A program made the position numbers and the translations under genes. Shown here one piece after another: positions 42,192 through 52,316 of a stretch of 64,000 bases of DNA. Where the stretch lies: positions 31,145 to 95,144 of the forward strand of contig JALHQW010000022.1 in the NCBI GenBank assembly GCA_022841745.1, read 5' to 3'. This DNA is from Saprospiraceae bacterium (GTDB taxonomy: Bacteria > Bacteroidota > Bacteroidia > Chitinophagales > Saprospiraceae). Every line of letters starts with the position of its first letter. Position 1 is the stretch's first letter. The notes below the pieces were generated by a model. That model worked only from the letters and a program-made list of their open reading frames with translations, did not search any database and was not told the DNA's origin.

Positions 42192-43472
42192 ATGAAAATT
42201 TCAAAGCATCCTGACAATCAACAACTTGCGCAACTTCTTCAGCGCCCCGCCATTAACCAAGAAGACCTCTCGGCGACCGTCTCGCAGATTTTGCGAAGCG
42301 TAAAAACAAGTGGTGACGAGGCCCTGCGGGGCTTCACTGCCCGCTTCGACGGTGTTCAACTCAACCGCCTCGAAGTCACTACCGAAGAAATCGCCGCCGC
42401 CGAGCGGAGCTTGCCCGACAACCTTAAGTTGGCCATCCACCTGGCAGCCAAGAACATTGAGACCTTCCATGCTGCGCAACGAGAACCCGTTCGCAAAATT
42501 GAGACCATGCCCGGCGTTGTTTGCTGGCGCAAAAGCGTGGGTATCGAGCGGGTCGGGCTGTACATACCGGGGGGGACGGCACCACTGTTTTCCACAGTGC
42601 TGATGCTTGGCATCCCGGCGCAATTGGCTGGCTGTCAAGAGCTTGTACTCTGTACGCCTCCAGCAAAGGATGGCTCCGTTCACCCTGCAATTTTATTCGC
42701 TGCGCAAACGGCTGGCATCTCCCGCATCTTCAAGGTCGGAGGCGCACAGGCCATTGGTGCGCTGGCTTATGGCACGGAAACCGTTCCTAAGGTCTATAAA
42801 ATCTTCGGCCCCGGCAACCGCTATGTGACCGCTGCAAAGCTCCTCGTGCAGCAGTCCGGCACCCCGATTGACATGCCAGCTGGGCCAAGCGAGGTGCTGG
42901 TTTTTGGCGATGAAACCTGCGTCCCGGCCTTCGTCGCAGCCGACCTGCTCTCCCAAGCGGAGCACGATGTGGACTCGCAAGTGGTATTTTTAACGACCTC
43001 GGAGCGAGTGCTGGAACAGGTCATTGACGAAGTCGAAAAGCAAGTAGCCACGCTGCCTAGGCAAAAGATGCTCCTTGCCGCTCTTGACCATAGTGTCTTC
43101 CTATTACTTGAAAATGAGCAAGTTGCGTTGGATGCTATCAATTATTATGCCCCGGAGCACTTGATTTTAGCTTGTGATAATGCGGAGCAAATGGCTGAAC
43201 AGGTAGTCAACGCTGGCTCAGTTTTCCTCGGCAACTACACCCCCGAAGCGGCGGGCGACTATGCCAGTGGAACGAACCACACACTGCCTACGAGTGGCTT
43301 CGCCCGAAGCTATTCTGGCGTTTCTTTGGACAGTTTCATGAAAAAAATCACGTTCCAGCGCATCAGTCAGGAAGGGATGGCGGGTATCGGCCCGGCCATC
43401 GTCACCTTGGCGAGGGCTGAGGAACTGGAGGCACATGCGAGGGCGGTAGCGGTGAGATTATTATACCCCTAA
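42192..43472 (+). CDS. hisD: Histidinol dehydrogenase
   Basis: 426 residues from ATG at 42192 (MKISKHPDNQQL), normal for the family. Motifs: VGLYIPGGTAPLFSTVLMLG, AYGTETVPKVYKIFGPGNRYV, MPAGPSEVLVFGDE, LLSQAEHDVDSQ (zinc-binding residues) and SGTNHTLPTSGFARSYSGVS. It oxidises histidinol to histidine in two NAD-dependent steps. Starts 184 bases after hisG, the gap being filled by repeat family D. Confidence 0.97.
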   Translation: MKISKHPDNQQLAQLLQRPAINQEDLSATVSQILRSVKTSGDEALRGFTARFDGVQLNRLEVTTEEIAAAERSLPDNLKLAIHLAAKNIETFHAAQREPVRKIETMPGVVCWRKSVGIERVGLYIPGGTAPLFSTVLMLGIPAQLAGCQELVLCTPPAKDGSVHPAILFAAQTAGISRIFKVGGAQAIGALAYGTETVPKVYKIFGPGNRYVTAAKLLVQQSGTPIDMPAGPSEVLVFGDETCVPAFVAADLLSQAEHDVDSQVVFLTTSERVLEQVIDEVEKQVATLPRQKMLLAALDHSVFLLLENEQVALDAINYYAPEHLILACDNAEQMAEQVVNAGSVFLGNYTPEAAGDYASGTNHTLPTSGFARSYSGVSLDSFMKKITFQRISQEGMAGIGPAIVTLARAEELEAHARAVAVRLLYP

Positions 43473-43491
43473 CCCTTGTTTTTTGATTTAA

Positions 43492-43643
43492 GATTTCAGA
43501 TAGACGATGTAAGATTTTAGATTAATTGGAGATTTTTTGATGGCAGATTTGCGATTTAGAGCCCAAATCCGAGCATTGTCGGCTTGGCTCGACGCCCCCA
43601 AATCTGAAATCTAAAATCTTACATCTTACATCTTAAATCAAAG
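43492..43643. repeat. Inverted repeat of GATTTAAGAT/TAAGATTTTAGATT units (hisD/hisC gap)
   Basis: The ends TTTGATTTAAGAT and ATCTTAAATCAAA pair, as do GATGTAAGATTTTAGATT and its complement inside. The arms carry shuffled copies of an 8-base unit. The loop holds a GC-rich segment. A/T-rich, no terminator tract beyond the arms. Confidence 0.85.
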
Positions 43644-43671
43644 ACCACGCCTTTCGCCAAAACTAAGAACT

Positions 43672-44742
43672 ATGCATAGTATACAGAATTTAATTCGATG
43701 CAACATCCTCCACCTCAAGCCCTACTCCTCTGCCCGGAGCGAGTTCAGTGGTACAGCTTCCGTGTTTCTAGATGCCAACGAGAACGGCTATGACCTGTTC
43801 GGTGACGGGCTGAACCGCTACCCCGACCCCTTGCAACTCGCTGTAAAACAGCGCATTGCGAAGCTGAAAGGCGTGCCCATTGAGTCCATTTTCCTCGGCA
43901 ATGGCAGCGACGAGGCGATTGACCTGCTCTTCCGCATCTTCTGCGAACCGGGCGTGGACGAGGCCATCACTTGCCCGCCAACCTACGGGATGTACAGGGT
44001 TCAGGCGGATATTCATGGGACGCCGATTCGACAAGTTCTTTTAAACGAAGACTTCCAACTTCGCCCCCAAGCGGTGCTGGAAGCTGTTACGTACAATACC
44101 AAATTGTTGTTTTTATGTTCCCCAAATAACCCTACAGGCAACATTCTCGACCCCGCCTCCGTGGAGTTTTTGCTCCGCAATTTCCTAGGCATCGTTGTAG
44201 TGGACGAGGCGTATATTGACTTCGCCGAAGGACCTAACTCATGGGCGCAGCGGTTGGCCGAGTTCCCAAACTTGGCAGTGCTACAAACCTTATCCAAGGC
44301 TTGGGCATTGGCCGGCGCAAGGCTGGGCATGGCCTTCGCCTCTCCCGAAATCATTCATTATATGAACGCTGTGAAATACCCGTACAACGTCGGATTGCCC
44401 ACGCAGCAAGCCGTTCTCCCGGCATTGGAAATGGGGCTAGATAGCACAGTAGCAACCATTATTGCGGAGCGAAAAAGGCTCGAAACAAAACTGGCAGAAA
44501 TGGACTTTGTTGAGCGCATTTACCCCAGCGATGCTAATTTCCTTCTGGTAAAAATTAAAGACAGTGCTTTGATATTCAACTACTTAAAACAAAACGGTGT
44601 GGTGGTCAGGGACAGGTCACGGGAGCCACTTTGCGAGGGTTGCCTACGGATTACAGCCGGCACTAAAACTGAAAATGACCGACTACTTGAGCTACTGGCT
44701 GCCTTCAATCCTTCTCTCATTCAATCCTTCAATCCTTCATGA
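43672..44742 (+). CDS. hisC: Histidinol-phosphate aminotransferase
   Basis: 356 residues, fold type I PLP enzyme. [22 protein letters not shown], the PLP-Lys region [16 protein letters not shown] (about 205-218), [11 protein letters not shown] and the end [16 protein letters not shown] fit HisC. It converts imidazole-acetol phosphate to histidinol phosphate. The last residues ([11 protein letters not shown]) are encoded by an ATTCAATCCTTC repeat that is shared with the window's right end, and the stop overlaps the hisB start by 4 bases (ATGA). Confidence 0.96.
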   Translation: MHSIQNLIRCNILHLKPYSSARSEFSGTASVFLDANENGYDLFGDGLNRYPDPLQLAVKQRIAKLKGVPIESIFLGNGSDEAIDLLFRIFCEPGVDEAITCPPTYGMYRVQADIHGTPIRQVLLNEDFQLRPQAVLEAVTYNTKLLFLCSPNNPTGNILDPASVEFLLRNFLGIVVVDEAYIDFAEGPNSWAQRLAEFPNLAVLQTLSKAWALAGARLGMAFASPEIIHYMNAVKYPYNVGLPTQQAVLPALEMGLDSTVATIIAERKRLETKLAEMDFVERIYPSDANFLLVKIKDSALIFNYLKQNGVVVRDRSREPLCEGCLRITAGTKTENDRLLELLAAFNPSLIQSFNPS

Positions 44743-45842
44743 AAAAGATACTCTTCCTCGACCGTGACGGCGTACTCATCAACGAGGTGCCCGAGACTTT
44801 TCAAATCGACAGTTTGGAGCAAATGGTACTGCTCCCCGGCCTCATCCGCAACTTGCACAAAATCAGGACGCAGACCGATTACCTGCTAGTGATGGTGACA
44901 AACCAGGACGGCCTCGGAACGGCGGTTTATCCCCAAGATACCTTCGACCGGGTGCAGGGGAAGTTGTTGCAAATCCTTGAAAACGAAGGGATTGTATTCG
45001 ATGCCATCCATGTGGACAAGAGCTTCCAGCATGAAAACCTGCCCACCCGTAAGCCCGGCACGGCCATGCTTACCGAATACCTGAACGGTAACTACGACCT
45101 CGCCAATAGCTACGTCGTTGGCGACCGCCACACGGACATTATGCTGGCTAAAAATCTCGGCGCACGGGCTATTGGCATTCGGGGTTTGCTGCCTTTTGGG
45201 GAATGGGAGCAACAGGCGGAAATTGTGGTGGATACTTGGGATGAAATTGGGTTGCATCTGCTACGGACAAACCGCATCGGAACAGTGCATCGTAAAACGA
45301 AGGAGACCGATATTTCAGTGGAAGTTAACCTTAGTGGCAATAGCCAAGTCGACATTTCCACGGGCCTCGGCTTCTTCGACCACATGCTGGAGCAGATAGC
45401 CCGTCACGGTGGTATTGACCTGAAGATCAAGGCATTAGGTGACCTGCATATTGACGAACACCACACCATCGAAGACACGGGTTTGGCACTCGGAGAGGCT
45501 TTTCTCAAAGCCCTCGGCGACAAGCGAGGCATCGAACGCTACGGCTTTTGCCTGCCCATGGACGACTGCTTGGCACAAGTAGCACTGGATTTTGGAGGCC
45601 GCCCGTGGTTAGTTTGGGAGGCCGAGTTCAAGCGGGAAAAGGTCGGCGATATGCCTACGGAAATGTTCATCCATTTCTTCAAATCCTTCAGCGACACAGC
45701 CAAATGCAACCTGAACATCAAGGCCGAGGGGCAGAACGAGCACCACAAAATCGAGGCGATTTTCAAAGCGTTTGCGAAGGCCATAAAATTGGCGGTGCGA
45801 AAGGAGGGGAATGCGTTGCCTTCGACTAAAGGCATTTTATAA
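44739..45842 (+). CDS. hisB: Bifunctional histidinol phosphatase / imidazoleglycerol-phosphate dehydratase
   Basis: 367 residues. N-terminal HAD phosphatase ([11 protein letters not shown] at about 6-16; [25 protein letters not shown]) fused to the dehydratase domain from about 175 ([30 protein letters not shown], then [17 protein letters not shown] with the manganese His residues). The fused form supplies two steps with one gene, so no separate phosphatase is needed in the operon. ATGA overlap with hisC gives coupling. Confidence 0.97.
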   Translation: MKKILFLDRDGVLINEVPETFQIDSLEQMVLLPGLIRNLHKIRTQTDYLLVMVTNQDGLGTAVYPQDTFDRVQGKLLQILENEGIVFDAIHVDKSFQHENLPTRKPGTAMLTEYLNGNYDLANSYVVGDRHTDIMLAKNLGARAIGIRGLLPFGEWEQQAEIVVDTWDEIGLHLLRTNRIGTVHRKTKETDISVEVNLSGNSQVDISTGLGFFDHMLEQIARHGGIDLKIKALGDLHIDEHHTIEDTGLALGEAFLKALGDKRGIERYGFCLPMDDCLAQVALDFGGRPWLVWEAEFKREKVGDMPTEMFIHFFKSFSDTAKCNLNIKAEGQNEHHKIEAIFKAFAKAIKLAVRKEGNALPSTKGIL

Positions 45843-45982
45843 AAAACTGACAATGAATAGGTTAACCTACAACTCCATTCCACCGAGGATGGAATAAAAC
45901 ATAAAAAACCATAAAAATCAGCGTCTTTCTGCGTCAAAAATCATTCATCAACCAAGAACCAAGAATCAAACCTAGTAGTCAC

Positions 45983-46603
45983 ATGAAAATAGCAGTCATC
46001 CGCTACAATGCAGGCAATATCCAATCTGTGCTGAATGCCTTGGAACGGCTCGAAGTAACCGCCATTTTGACCGACGACCCAACGGAAATCCGGTCAGCGG
46101 AGCGGGTCATATTTCCTGGTGTGGGCGAGGCTAGCACGGCCATGCGCTACCTTCGGGAACGGGGCTTGGACGAAGTCATCCGCAGCTTGACCCAACCCGT
46201 TTTGGGCATTTGTTTGGGCATGCAATTGCTCGGCGAACACTCGGAGGAGAACGACACGGAATGCCTTGGCATCGTGCCAGCAAGGGTGCGGAAACTGCCC
46301 CCCAACCCGCTAAAGGGGGCTTTTAAAATCCCGCACATGGGCTGGAACACCACACAATTTACAGATAATCAATTATTTAAAAACCTACCCGAAGACCCTT
46401 TTTTCTATTTCGTCCACTCTTATGCAATGGAACAGAACGAGGCTACCATTGCCCAAACGGACTACGGTATCCCGTTCACGAGCGCTGTGCAATGGCGGAA
46501 TTTTTACGGGGTGCAGTTCCACCCTGAAAAGAGTGCCGAGGCAGGGGAGCAGTTGCTGCGCAATTTCTTAACAATGAAGCAATGGAACAATGAAACAATT
46601 TGA
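45983..46603 (+). CDS. hisH: Imidazole glycerol phosphate synthase glutaminase subunit
   Basis: 206 residues. Class I glutamine amidotransferase with PVLGICLGMQLLGEHS (nucleophile Cys about 81) and the His-Glu pair near the end in GVQFHPEKSAEAG. It provides ammonia to HisF. The 140-base gap before it, after hisB, holds only a weak hairpin ATTCCA / TGGAAT (45890s) and AGGTTAACCT. The end overlaps the hisA start by 14 bases. Confidence 0.97.
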   Translation: MKIAVIRYNAGNIQSVLNALERLEVTAILTDDPTEIRSAERVIFPGVGEASTAMRYLRERGLDEVIRSLTQPVLGICLGMQLLGEHSEENDTECLGIVPARVRKLPPNPLKGAFKIPHMGWNTTQFTDNQLFKNLPEDPFFYFVHSYAMEQNEATIAQTDYGIPFTSAVQWRNFYGVQFHPEKSAEAGEQLLRNFLTMKQWNNETI

Positions 46604-47312
46604 AGTTATCCCCGCCATGGACCTCATCAACAACCACTGCGTCCGCCTCCGCCAGGGCGATTTTGCGGAGCAAACCAGTTATTCCAATGACCCTTTGGCG
46701 ATAGCCAAGCAGTTCGAGGCGGTGGGCTTCCGGCGGCTGCACATGGTGGATTTGGACGGGGCCAGGGTAGGCAAGCCGCAGCACCTGCATATCCTCCAAC
46801 AAGTAGCCGCTGAAACCTCGCTAATCATTGACTTTAGCGGCGGCATCAAAACAGATTCAGCTATTGAGACGGTGTTCGGGGCTGGAGCAGCTATGGCAGC
46901 GATTGGCAGTGTGGCAGTAAAGGATAAACCACTGTTTTTCAATTGGTTGAATAAATACGGCCCTGAAAAAATCCTGCTTGGCGTTGACGTTCGGGACGAG
47001 AAATTGGCCATCAGCGGTTGGTTAGAACAGACTGAAGTTGGCCTTTTCGAGTTTTTGAAGGAAATGACTGGTGCGGGCGTCCGGCAGGTTTTCTGCACGG
47101 ATATCGGGCGCGACGGGCTCCTGACTGGGCCTTCCACGGCGTTGTATCAGCGGGTGCTGGCGCAATTTCCGGGGCTGCGCTTGATAGCCAGTGGCGGGGT
47201 GAGTTCGCCCAAAGAATTGGAGACGTTGGAGGAGATTGGCTGTGCCGGAGCGATTGTAGGCAAGGCGATTTATGAAGACATGAACAATTTGAAGAAATGG
47301 CTGCCAGCTTAA
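46590..47312 (+). CDS. hisA: ProFAR isomerase
   Basis: 240 residues from ATG at 46590, inside the hisH end (the tail MKQWNNETI of HisH is read from the same bases). Motifs [16 protein letters not shown] with the catalytic Asp, [39 protein letters not shown] and [13 protein letters not shown]. It isomerises the ribosyl amide intermediate. TIM barrel. Confidence 0.97.
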   Translation: MKQFEVIPAMDLINNHCVRLRQGDFAEQTSYSNDPLAIAKQFEAVGFRRLHMVDLDGARVGKPQHLHILQQVAAETSLIIDFSGGIKTDSAIETVFGAGAAMAAIGSVAVKDKPLFFNWLNKYGPEKILLGVDVRDEKLAISGWLEQTEVGLFEFLKEMTGAGVRQVFCTDIGRDGLLTGPSTALYQRVLAQFPGLRLIASGGVSSPKELETLEEIGCAGAIVGKAIYEDMNNLKKWLPA

Positions 47313-47361
47313 ACATAGCTGCCCCAAATCAACATTTATCAACCTTTATCAACCCATAAAA

Positions 47362-48117
47362 ATGCTTTCAAAACGCATCATCCCCTGCCTCGACATCAAG
47401 GGCGGGCGCACCGTGAAAGGGGTAAATTTCATCAACCTACGGGACGCTGGCGACCCAGTAGAACTGGCTGCCCGATACGCCGCCGAGGGTGCCGATGAAC
47501 TCGTTTTCCTCGACATCACCGCAACGCACGAGGGCCGCAAGACCTTTGCGCAGTTGGTGCATCGCATTGCGAAAGCCATCAATATTCCATTCACAGTGGG
47601 CGGCGGCATCGGCTCAGTGGCAGATGTGTCGGTGCTGCTGGAGGCTGGGGCAGACAAAGTGTCTGTTAACTCAGCTGCTGTACGCAATCCACTGTTAATC
47701 AACGGCTTGGCGAGGGAATTCGGCAGTCAGTGCATCGTGGTGGCCATTGATGCCAAGCAGGACGGCGGCGACTGGTGGGTCTATCTGAACGGCGGTCGGC
47801 TGCGCACGGAGGTGCGGGCGCTGGCCTGGGCAACTGAAGCCGAGGAAAGGGGCGCTGGCGAAATCCTGCTCACCTCCATGGACCACGATGGCAGCAAAAA
47901 CGGCTTTGCCCTTGAGTTGACGAAAGCCGTGTCGGAGCGGGTGGGCATCCCGGTTATCGCCAGTGGCGGCGCAGGGCAGATGGTTCATTTCACGGAGATT
48001 TTTACTGAAGGAAAAGCGGATGCGGCGCTGGCGGCGAGCATCTTCCATTTTGGGGAGATTCCGGTGCCGGATTTGAAGCGGTTTTTAACGAAAAACGGCG
48101 TTGCTGTTAGGATTTGA
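47362..48117 (+). CDS. hisF: Imidazole glycerol phosphate synthase cyclase subunit
   Basis: 251 residues. [19 protein letters not shown] with catalytic Asp about 11, [55 protein letters not shown] with the second catalytic Asp, and [12 protein letters not shown]. Works with HisH, releasing AICAR. TIM barrel, full length. Confidence 0.97.
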   Translation: MLSKRIIPCLDIKGGRTVKGVNFINLRDAGDPVELAARYAAEGADELVFLDITATHEGRKTFAQLVHRIAKAINIPFTVGGGIGSVADVSVLLEAGADKVSVNSAAVRNPLLINGLAREFGSQCIVVAIDAKQDGGDWWVYLNGGRLRTEVRALAWATEAEERGAGEILLTSMDHDGSKNGFALELTKAVSERVGIPVIASGGAGQMVHFTEIFTEGKADAALAASIFHFGEIPVPDLKRFLTKNGVAVRI

Positions 48118-48125
48118 ACGAGATG

Positions 48126-48227
48126 GGATGGTCACACGGATTGGGCGGATGCAACAGATTTACACTGATTTTTACTTGGAAAAATCCGTATTCATCTGCC
48201 TAATCTGCCCAATCCGTGTACCTATCC
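48126..48227. repeat. Family C inverted repeat, copy 2 (hisF/hisI gap)
   Basis: GGATGGTCACACGGATTGGG on the left pairs with CCCAATCCGTGTACCTATCC on the right with a few mismatches; internal AAATCCGT. Related to 31026-31127 by the core ACACGGATTGGGC. The right end is 15 bases before the hisI ATG. Confidence 0.88.
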
Positions 48228-48242
48228 TGCAATACAATTACT

Positions 48243-48833
48243 ATGCAAATCAATTTCAAAAAATACCCCGACGGCCTTGCCCCGGCTATCATCCAAGATG
48301 CGCAAACGGGCGTGGTGCTCATGATTGGCTTCATGGATGAGGCAGCGCTGGCTAAGACCATTACGGAGCAAAGGGTCACGTTTTTCAGCCGAAGCAAGCA
48401 GCGGATGTGGACAAAGGGCGAGACTAGCGGCCACTTCCTCGATGTGGTGGAGGTGCTGTCGGACTGCGATGTGGATACCATTTTGATAAAGGCGAAACCG
48501 CACGGCCCCGTCTGCCATACGGGCAGCGATACTTGCTTCGGGGAAACAAATAGTGGGGCCTTCCTACCTGAATTGGAGTCCATTATCAACGACCGTTTCA
48601 CAAACCCGACCGAGGGCAGCTACGTCGCCAGTTTGATAAAAAAAGGCATCAAAAAAATGGCCCAGAAGGTAGGCGAGGAAGGCGTGGAAGTGGCTTTGGA
48701 AGCACAGTGCGAAGACTCCGATTTGTTCCTTGGCGAGGCGGCGGATTTGGTGTTCCACTTGCTTGTATTGCTGCGGGCAAAGGGGCATTCGCTGGCTGAG
48801 GTAGAGGCCGTATTGCGAAGCAGGATGAAATAA
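48243..48833 (+). CDS. hisIE: Bifunctional phosphoribosyl-AMP cyclohydrolase / phosphoribosyl-ATP pyrophosphatase
   Basis: 196 residues from ATG at 48243 (MQINFKKYPDG). HisI domain: GVVLMIGFMDEAALAKT, FFSRSKQRMWTKGETSGH, SDCDVDTILIKAKPHGPVCHTG with zinc and magnesium residues. HisE domain from about 110: SYVASLIKKGIKKMAQKVGEEGVEVALEA. Carries out steps 2 and 3. Last gene of the operon; the complete set G, D, C, B, H, A, F, IE is present. Confidence 0.97.
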   Translation: MQINFKKYPDGLAPAIIQDAQTGVVLMIGFMDEAALAKTITEQRVTFFSRSKQRMWTKGETSGHFLDVVEVLSDCDVDTILIKAKPHGPVCHTGSDTCFGETNSGAFLPELESIINDRFTNPTEGSYVASLIKKGIKKMAQKVGEEGVEVALEAQCEDSDLFLGEAADLVFHLLVLLRAKGHSLAEVEAVLRSRMK

Positions 48834-48838
48834 TGCCC

Positions 48839-49495
48839 CTACCCTAATAGCCCAAGCTTCATTAATTCCAAGCCTTCAAAATCCTCCACGAACCTTGTAA
48901 TATGGTCAAAGTGCGCAAACTCCTCCCTTGTATGCGTCGTGGTGATGATGACGGCTTTTGCGCCTGCCCGCCGTGCCGCCTCAGCCCCCGTCACACTGTC
49001 CTCAAAGATGAGACATTCGTCAGTTGAAAGTCCCAACGAAGCAGCGGCGACATGAAAAATCTCGGGGTCTGGTTTGCCTTTGGTCACGCTCTTTGCATCG
49101 AAAACCCCTGCGAAAAAAGGGCGCAAGTTCAGGTTGTCCATTACGAAGTCCACGTTCTCCGTTGGGGCAGCGGTGCCAATGGCCATGGGGATATTAGCAG
49201 CTTTTGCCCTTTCCAAAAATCCTTGTAAACCGGGAACTAGGCGTAACTCCGGTAGGAAGATTTCCCGATAAGCGGCCTCTTTTTCCCATGAAATGCGCCG
49301 CCGCTCCTCCACTGTGAAGCGGTCGCCAAAAATCCGCTCCAGTATCTCCTCATTGATGCCGTGGATTTTTTCCTTGACTTCGTCAATGGATAAGTCCAGC
49401 CCAAGTTCCGCCAGTTTGCGCTGCCAGGCTCGGTGGTGGACCATCATATTGTCCACCATCGTGCCGTCCATGTCGAAGATGATGCCTTTTTTCAT
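48839..49495 (-). CDS. HAD-superfamily phosphatase, beta-phosphoglucomutase-like
   Basis: 218 residues from ATG at 49495 (MKKGIIFDMDGTMVDNM). HAD motif I FDMDGTMVD, a helical cap (about 15-85), motif II IGTAAP, motif III KGKPDPEIF and motif IV ECLIFEDSVTGAEAARRAG are all present. Closest to the beta-phosphoglucomutase / sugar-phosphatase subfamily, substrate unknown. It is convergent with hisIE, with only 5 bases between the stops. Confidence 0.9.
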   Translation of the reverse strand: MKKGIIFDMDGTMVDNMMVHHRAWQRKLAELGLDLSIDEVKEKIHGINEEILERIFGDRFTVEERRRISWEKEAAYREIFLPELRLVPGLQGFLERAKAANIPMAIGTAAPTENVDFVMDNLNLRPFFAGVFDAKSVTKGKPDPEIFHVAAASLGLSTDECLIFEDSVTGAEAARRAGAKAVIITTTHTREEFAHFDHITRFVEDFEGLELMKLGLLG

Positions 49496-49629
49496 GGGCC
49501 AAAAATAGGTCAGTTGGGCGAATGAATTGACCAAGAAAAATATCTAAGTTTTATAAGAAATGAATTTATTTGTTTTAAAAATGAAAATATTTGTTTCGAT
49601 TTTTACCTTTGTAATTCAATCCAAAAGTC

Positions 49630-50487
49630 ATGGAAGAAGCACAAAACAAATTGGCCGTTTTTCAGGAAAAGGAAATCCGTAGGGTTTGGCACAAGGACGA
49701 GTGGTGGTTTTCCATCGTTGATGTCATTGAAGTCTTGACCGAAAGCAAGAATCCTGCTGTCTATTGGCGGGTTTTGAAAAAAAGGTTGTTGGATGAAGGG
49801 AGTAGCCAAACCGTTACAAATTGTAACGGTTTAAAAATGACTGCTCCTGATGGTAAGCAACGAATAACGGATTGTGCCAACACCGAAACCCTGTTCCGCC
49901 TCATCCAATCCATTCCCTCGCCCAAAGCGGAGCCATTCAAGCAATGGCTGGCCAAGGTCGGCTACGAGCGCATCCAAGAAATCGAGAACCCGGAACTGGC
50001 TTCCGAGCGGGCGAGGCAATATTACCAAGCCCTCGGCTACAGCGAGGACTGGATTGCGAAGCGGCTTCAATCCATCGAAATTAGGGGCAAGCTGACCGAC
50101 GAGTGGAAGTCGAGGGAAGTAAAGGAGGGTCTTGAATACGCCATTTTGACGGCTGAAATCTCGAAAGCGACTTTTGGTTTAACGCCATCGGAGTACGTGA
50201 AATTGAAAGACCTAAAACGGGAGAACCTACGAGATCACATGACTGACCTCGAACTTATATTCACCATGCTCGGTGAAACGGCCACACGCAACGAGGCTAT
50301 CAATAGGTACGCAAAAGGTTTTATCGAAAACAAGGCGGCAGCCCAAGAAGGCGGCGCTGCGGCTGGCGATGCCCTTGAAGCTTTTGAGAAACGGACGGCC
50401 ACGAAGGTTGTGTCGGAGCGCAATTTCAAGCAGCAAATTGCGGAAGCAAAAAAGCAAAAGGAATTGGGCGGCGGGAAGGAGGAATAA
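49630..50487 (+). CDS. Bro-N domain (phage-antirepressor-like / DinD-like) protein
   Basis: 285 residues. N-terminal Bro-N domain (about 10-110; VWHKDEWWFSIVDVIEVLTESKNPAVYWRVLKKRL is its opening part, TETLFRLIQSIPSPKAEPFKQWLAKVG its close), then a helical C-terminal region with SREVKEGLEYAILTAEI, then KRENLRDHMTDLELIFTML. Proteins of this type occur as phage antirepressors and as chromosomal DNA-damage-inducible DinD-like genes. No phage genes adjoin it, so it is probably a stand-alone chromosomal gene; role unknown. Confidence 0.82.
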   Translation: MEEAQNKLAVFQEKEIRRVWHKDEWWFSIVDVIEVLTESKNPAVYWRVLKKRLLDEGSSQTVTNCNGLKMTAPDGKQRITDCANTETLFRLIQSIPSPKAEPFKQWLAKVGYERIQEIENPELASERARQYYQALGYSEDWIAKRLQSIEIRGKLTDEWKSREVKEGLEYAILTAEISKATFGLTPSEYVKLKDLKRENLRDHMTDLELIFTMLGETATRNEAINRYAKGFIENKAAAQEGGAAAGDALEAFEKRTATKVVSERNFKQQIAEAKKQKELGGGKEE

Positions 50488-50492
50488 AAAAA

Positions 50493-50522
50493 TGGCGGCA
50501 CGACAGCAAAGCCATGCCGCCA
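50493..50522. terminator. Bidirectional hairpin terminator between Bro-N and symporter genes
   Basis: TGGCGGCA pairs with TGCCGCCA over a 14-base loop, with AAAAAAA before it (T tract for the minus strand) and CTTTCG after it. It lies between two convergent genes. Confidence 0.75.
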
Positions 50523-50551
50523 CTTTCGTAAGTCGTCAATTGTAAATCCTT

Positions 50552-52306
50552 TTACCCCCTAAAATACAGGTAAGCAATCAAAATCAAGACGATGACCAAA
50601 ACGGAAACAACCTTGTCAGTCGTGTTGTAAGTTGCCTTCGTCTCGGCTTCCTGCTCGGCGCTGACAGTCCCTAGCGTCAGCCCCTGTATTTGTGCCGCAT
50701 TCGGTGCCTCGGAAGTATAGCTCACCACGGTCATCACGATGGCGCAGACGATGAAAATCAGAAGGCTGTAATACTGGAAAAACATATTGTTCATAATCCA
50801 GAAAAACGATCCTTCGGAGTAGGAGAAGCCCTCGGTAAGCATCACGGGCGTATCAATCGCCAAGCGGAAAAGCCCCAGTGCAAAGCCCACCAGCAGTGTG
50901 GCCAATGCCCCTTTGGCATTCATCCGTTTGTTGAAAATCCCGAAGAAAAACACCACAAAAATGGGTGGGGCGAGGTAGCCCTGAACGCTTTGCAAATAAT
51001 CGTACAAGCCCCGGCTACCTTGGATAACGGGTATCCACAACAGGCCAATGACGACCATCACGGCAGTGGCGATACGACCCATCCGTACCAGTTGGGCCTC
51101 GGAGGCATTCGGGCGGAATTTTTGGTACAAATCCATCGTGAAGAGGGTGGAAGAAGCATTGAAAACCCCAGCTAATGAACTCATCAGCGCCGCCAACAAG
51201 CCAGCCACCACGATGCCCCGGATACCTGCGGGCAGCACTTTTGCTACCAGCAATGGGAACACCTGCTGCGCTTGTGATGGGATGATTTTACCGTCGGCAT
51301 CAAGCAATGCGCCTGCGAGTTCCGGCATCTTTCCACTTGCAGCCAAAGCAAAACAAATGACGCCGGGAATGATGAAGATGAAAACGGGCAGCAGCTTGAA
51401 AAACGCCGCTGCAATCGTGCCTCGGCGGGCCTCCGTCAGGTTGGCCGCACCAAGCATCCGCTGCACGATGTACTGGTCGGTACACCAGTACCACAAGCCA
51501 ATGATGGGGGCGCAGAACAACATGCCGAGCCACGGATAATTCCCATTGAAATACCAAGCAATCTGGGTGTCGGTCTTAATGGGCGCCCAGGTGCCTTCGA
51601 ATCCCGCAGGTACGAGCGGCTTCCAGAGGTTGAACATTTCAGAACCGGCGATGCGCCGCAGTTCGTCCCAACCACCCAGCGCATCGAGACCATATACCGT
51701 GACCAGCACCGAACCAAGGATGAGGATGATGGTCTGGATGGCTTCCGTGTAGGCCACCGCCCGAAGGCCGCCGAGGATGGTGTAAATCCCCGTCAGCACT
51801 ATCATCAGGATGGAACCGACCCAGAAGCTGTTCATTCCCATGATATTGACCTCCGGCAATAGCACGCCGAACACGATGCCGCCGGCAAATATGCCGACCG
51901 CCACCTTCGTCAGCACGTATGCCACCAGCGAGATGACCGACAGCACCCAACGGGAGGTCGAAGAGAACCTTTTCTCCAAAAACTCCGGCATCGTGTAGAT
52001 TTTGGAACGCATGTAAAACGGCGCCAAAATCCAGCCCAATACCAGCAGGCACCAGGCGTGAAGTTCGTAGTGAGCCATCGCCACTCCGTCCGTGGCACCG
52101 GAGCCTGCAAGGCCAACGATGTGCTCCGAACCGATGTTGGAGGCAAAAATGGAAGCTCCGATTACGAACCAGCCGAGGTTCCGTCCTGCCAAAAAATAGT
52201 CGTCGGAAGTGTCGTTTTTCTGGCGGATGACCCACCAGGCAATACCCAAGATGATGGCAAAGTACAGGGCAATAACTACCCAATCAATGGTCGCTAATAC
52301 TGACAT
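50552..52306 (-). CDS. Sodium/solute symporter (SGLT-type), probably for arabinose
   Basis: 584 residues, about 14 helices. SSS family motifs: TSDDYFLAGRNLGWFVIGASIFASNIGSEHIVGLAGSGA, then YTMPEFLEKRF and GGLRAVAYTEAIQ, and WYWCTDQYIVQRMLGA. Sodium-driven sugar uptake across the inner membrane; arabinose is inferred because the gene ends the araB-araD-araA-galM group, on the same strand. A family B repeat separates it from galM. Confidence 0.92.
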   Translation of the reverse strand: MSVLATIDWVVIALYFAIILGIAWWVIRQKNDTSDDYFLAGRNLGWFVIGASIFASNIGSEHIVGLAGSGATDGVAMAHYELHAWCLLVLGWILAPFYMRSKIYTMPEFLEKRFSSTSRWVLSVISLVAYVLTKVAVGIFAGGIVFGVLLPEVNIMGMNSFWVGSILMIVLTGIYTILGGLRAVAYTEAIQTIILILGSVLVTVYGLDALGGWDELRRIAGSEMFNLWKPLVPAGFEGTWAPIKTDTQIAWYFNGNYPWLGMLFCAPIIGLWYWCTDQYIVQRMLGAANLTEARRGTIAAAFFKLLPVFIFIIPGVICFALAASGKMPELAGALLDADGKIIPSQAQQVFPLLVAKVLPAGIRGIVVAGLLAALMSSLAGVFNASSTLFTMDLYQKFRPNASEAQLVRMGRIATAVMVVIGLLWIPVIQGSRGLYDYLQSVQGYLAPPIFVVFFFGIFNKRMNAKGALATLLVGFALGLFRLAIDTPVMLTEGFSYSEGSFFWIMNNMFFQYYSLLIFIVCAIVMTVVSYTSEAPNAAQIQGLTLGTVSAEQEAETKATYNTTDKVVSVLVIVLILIAYLYFRG

Positions 52307-52316
52307 AGGTTGAAAG

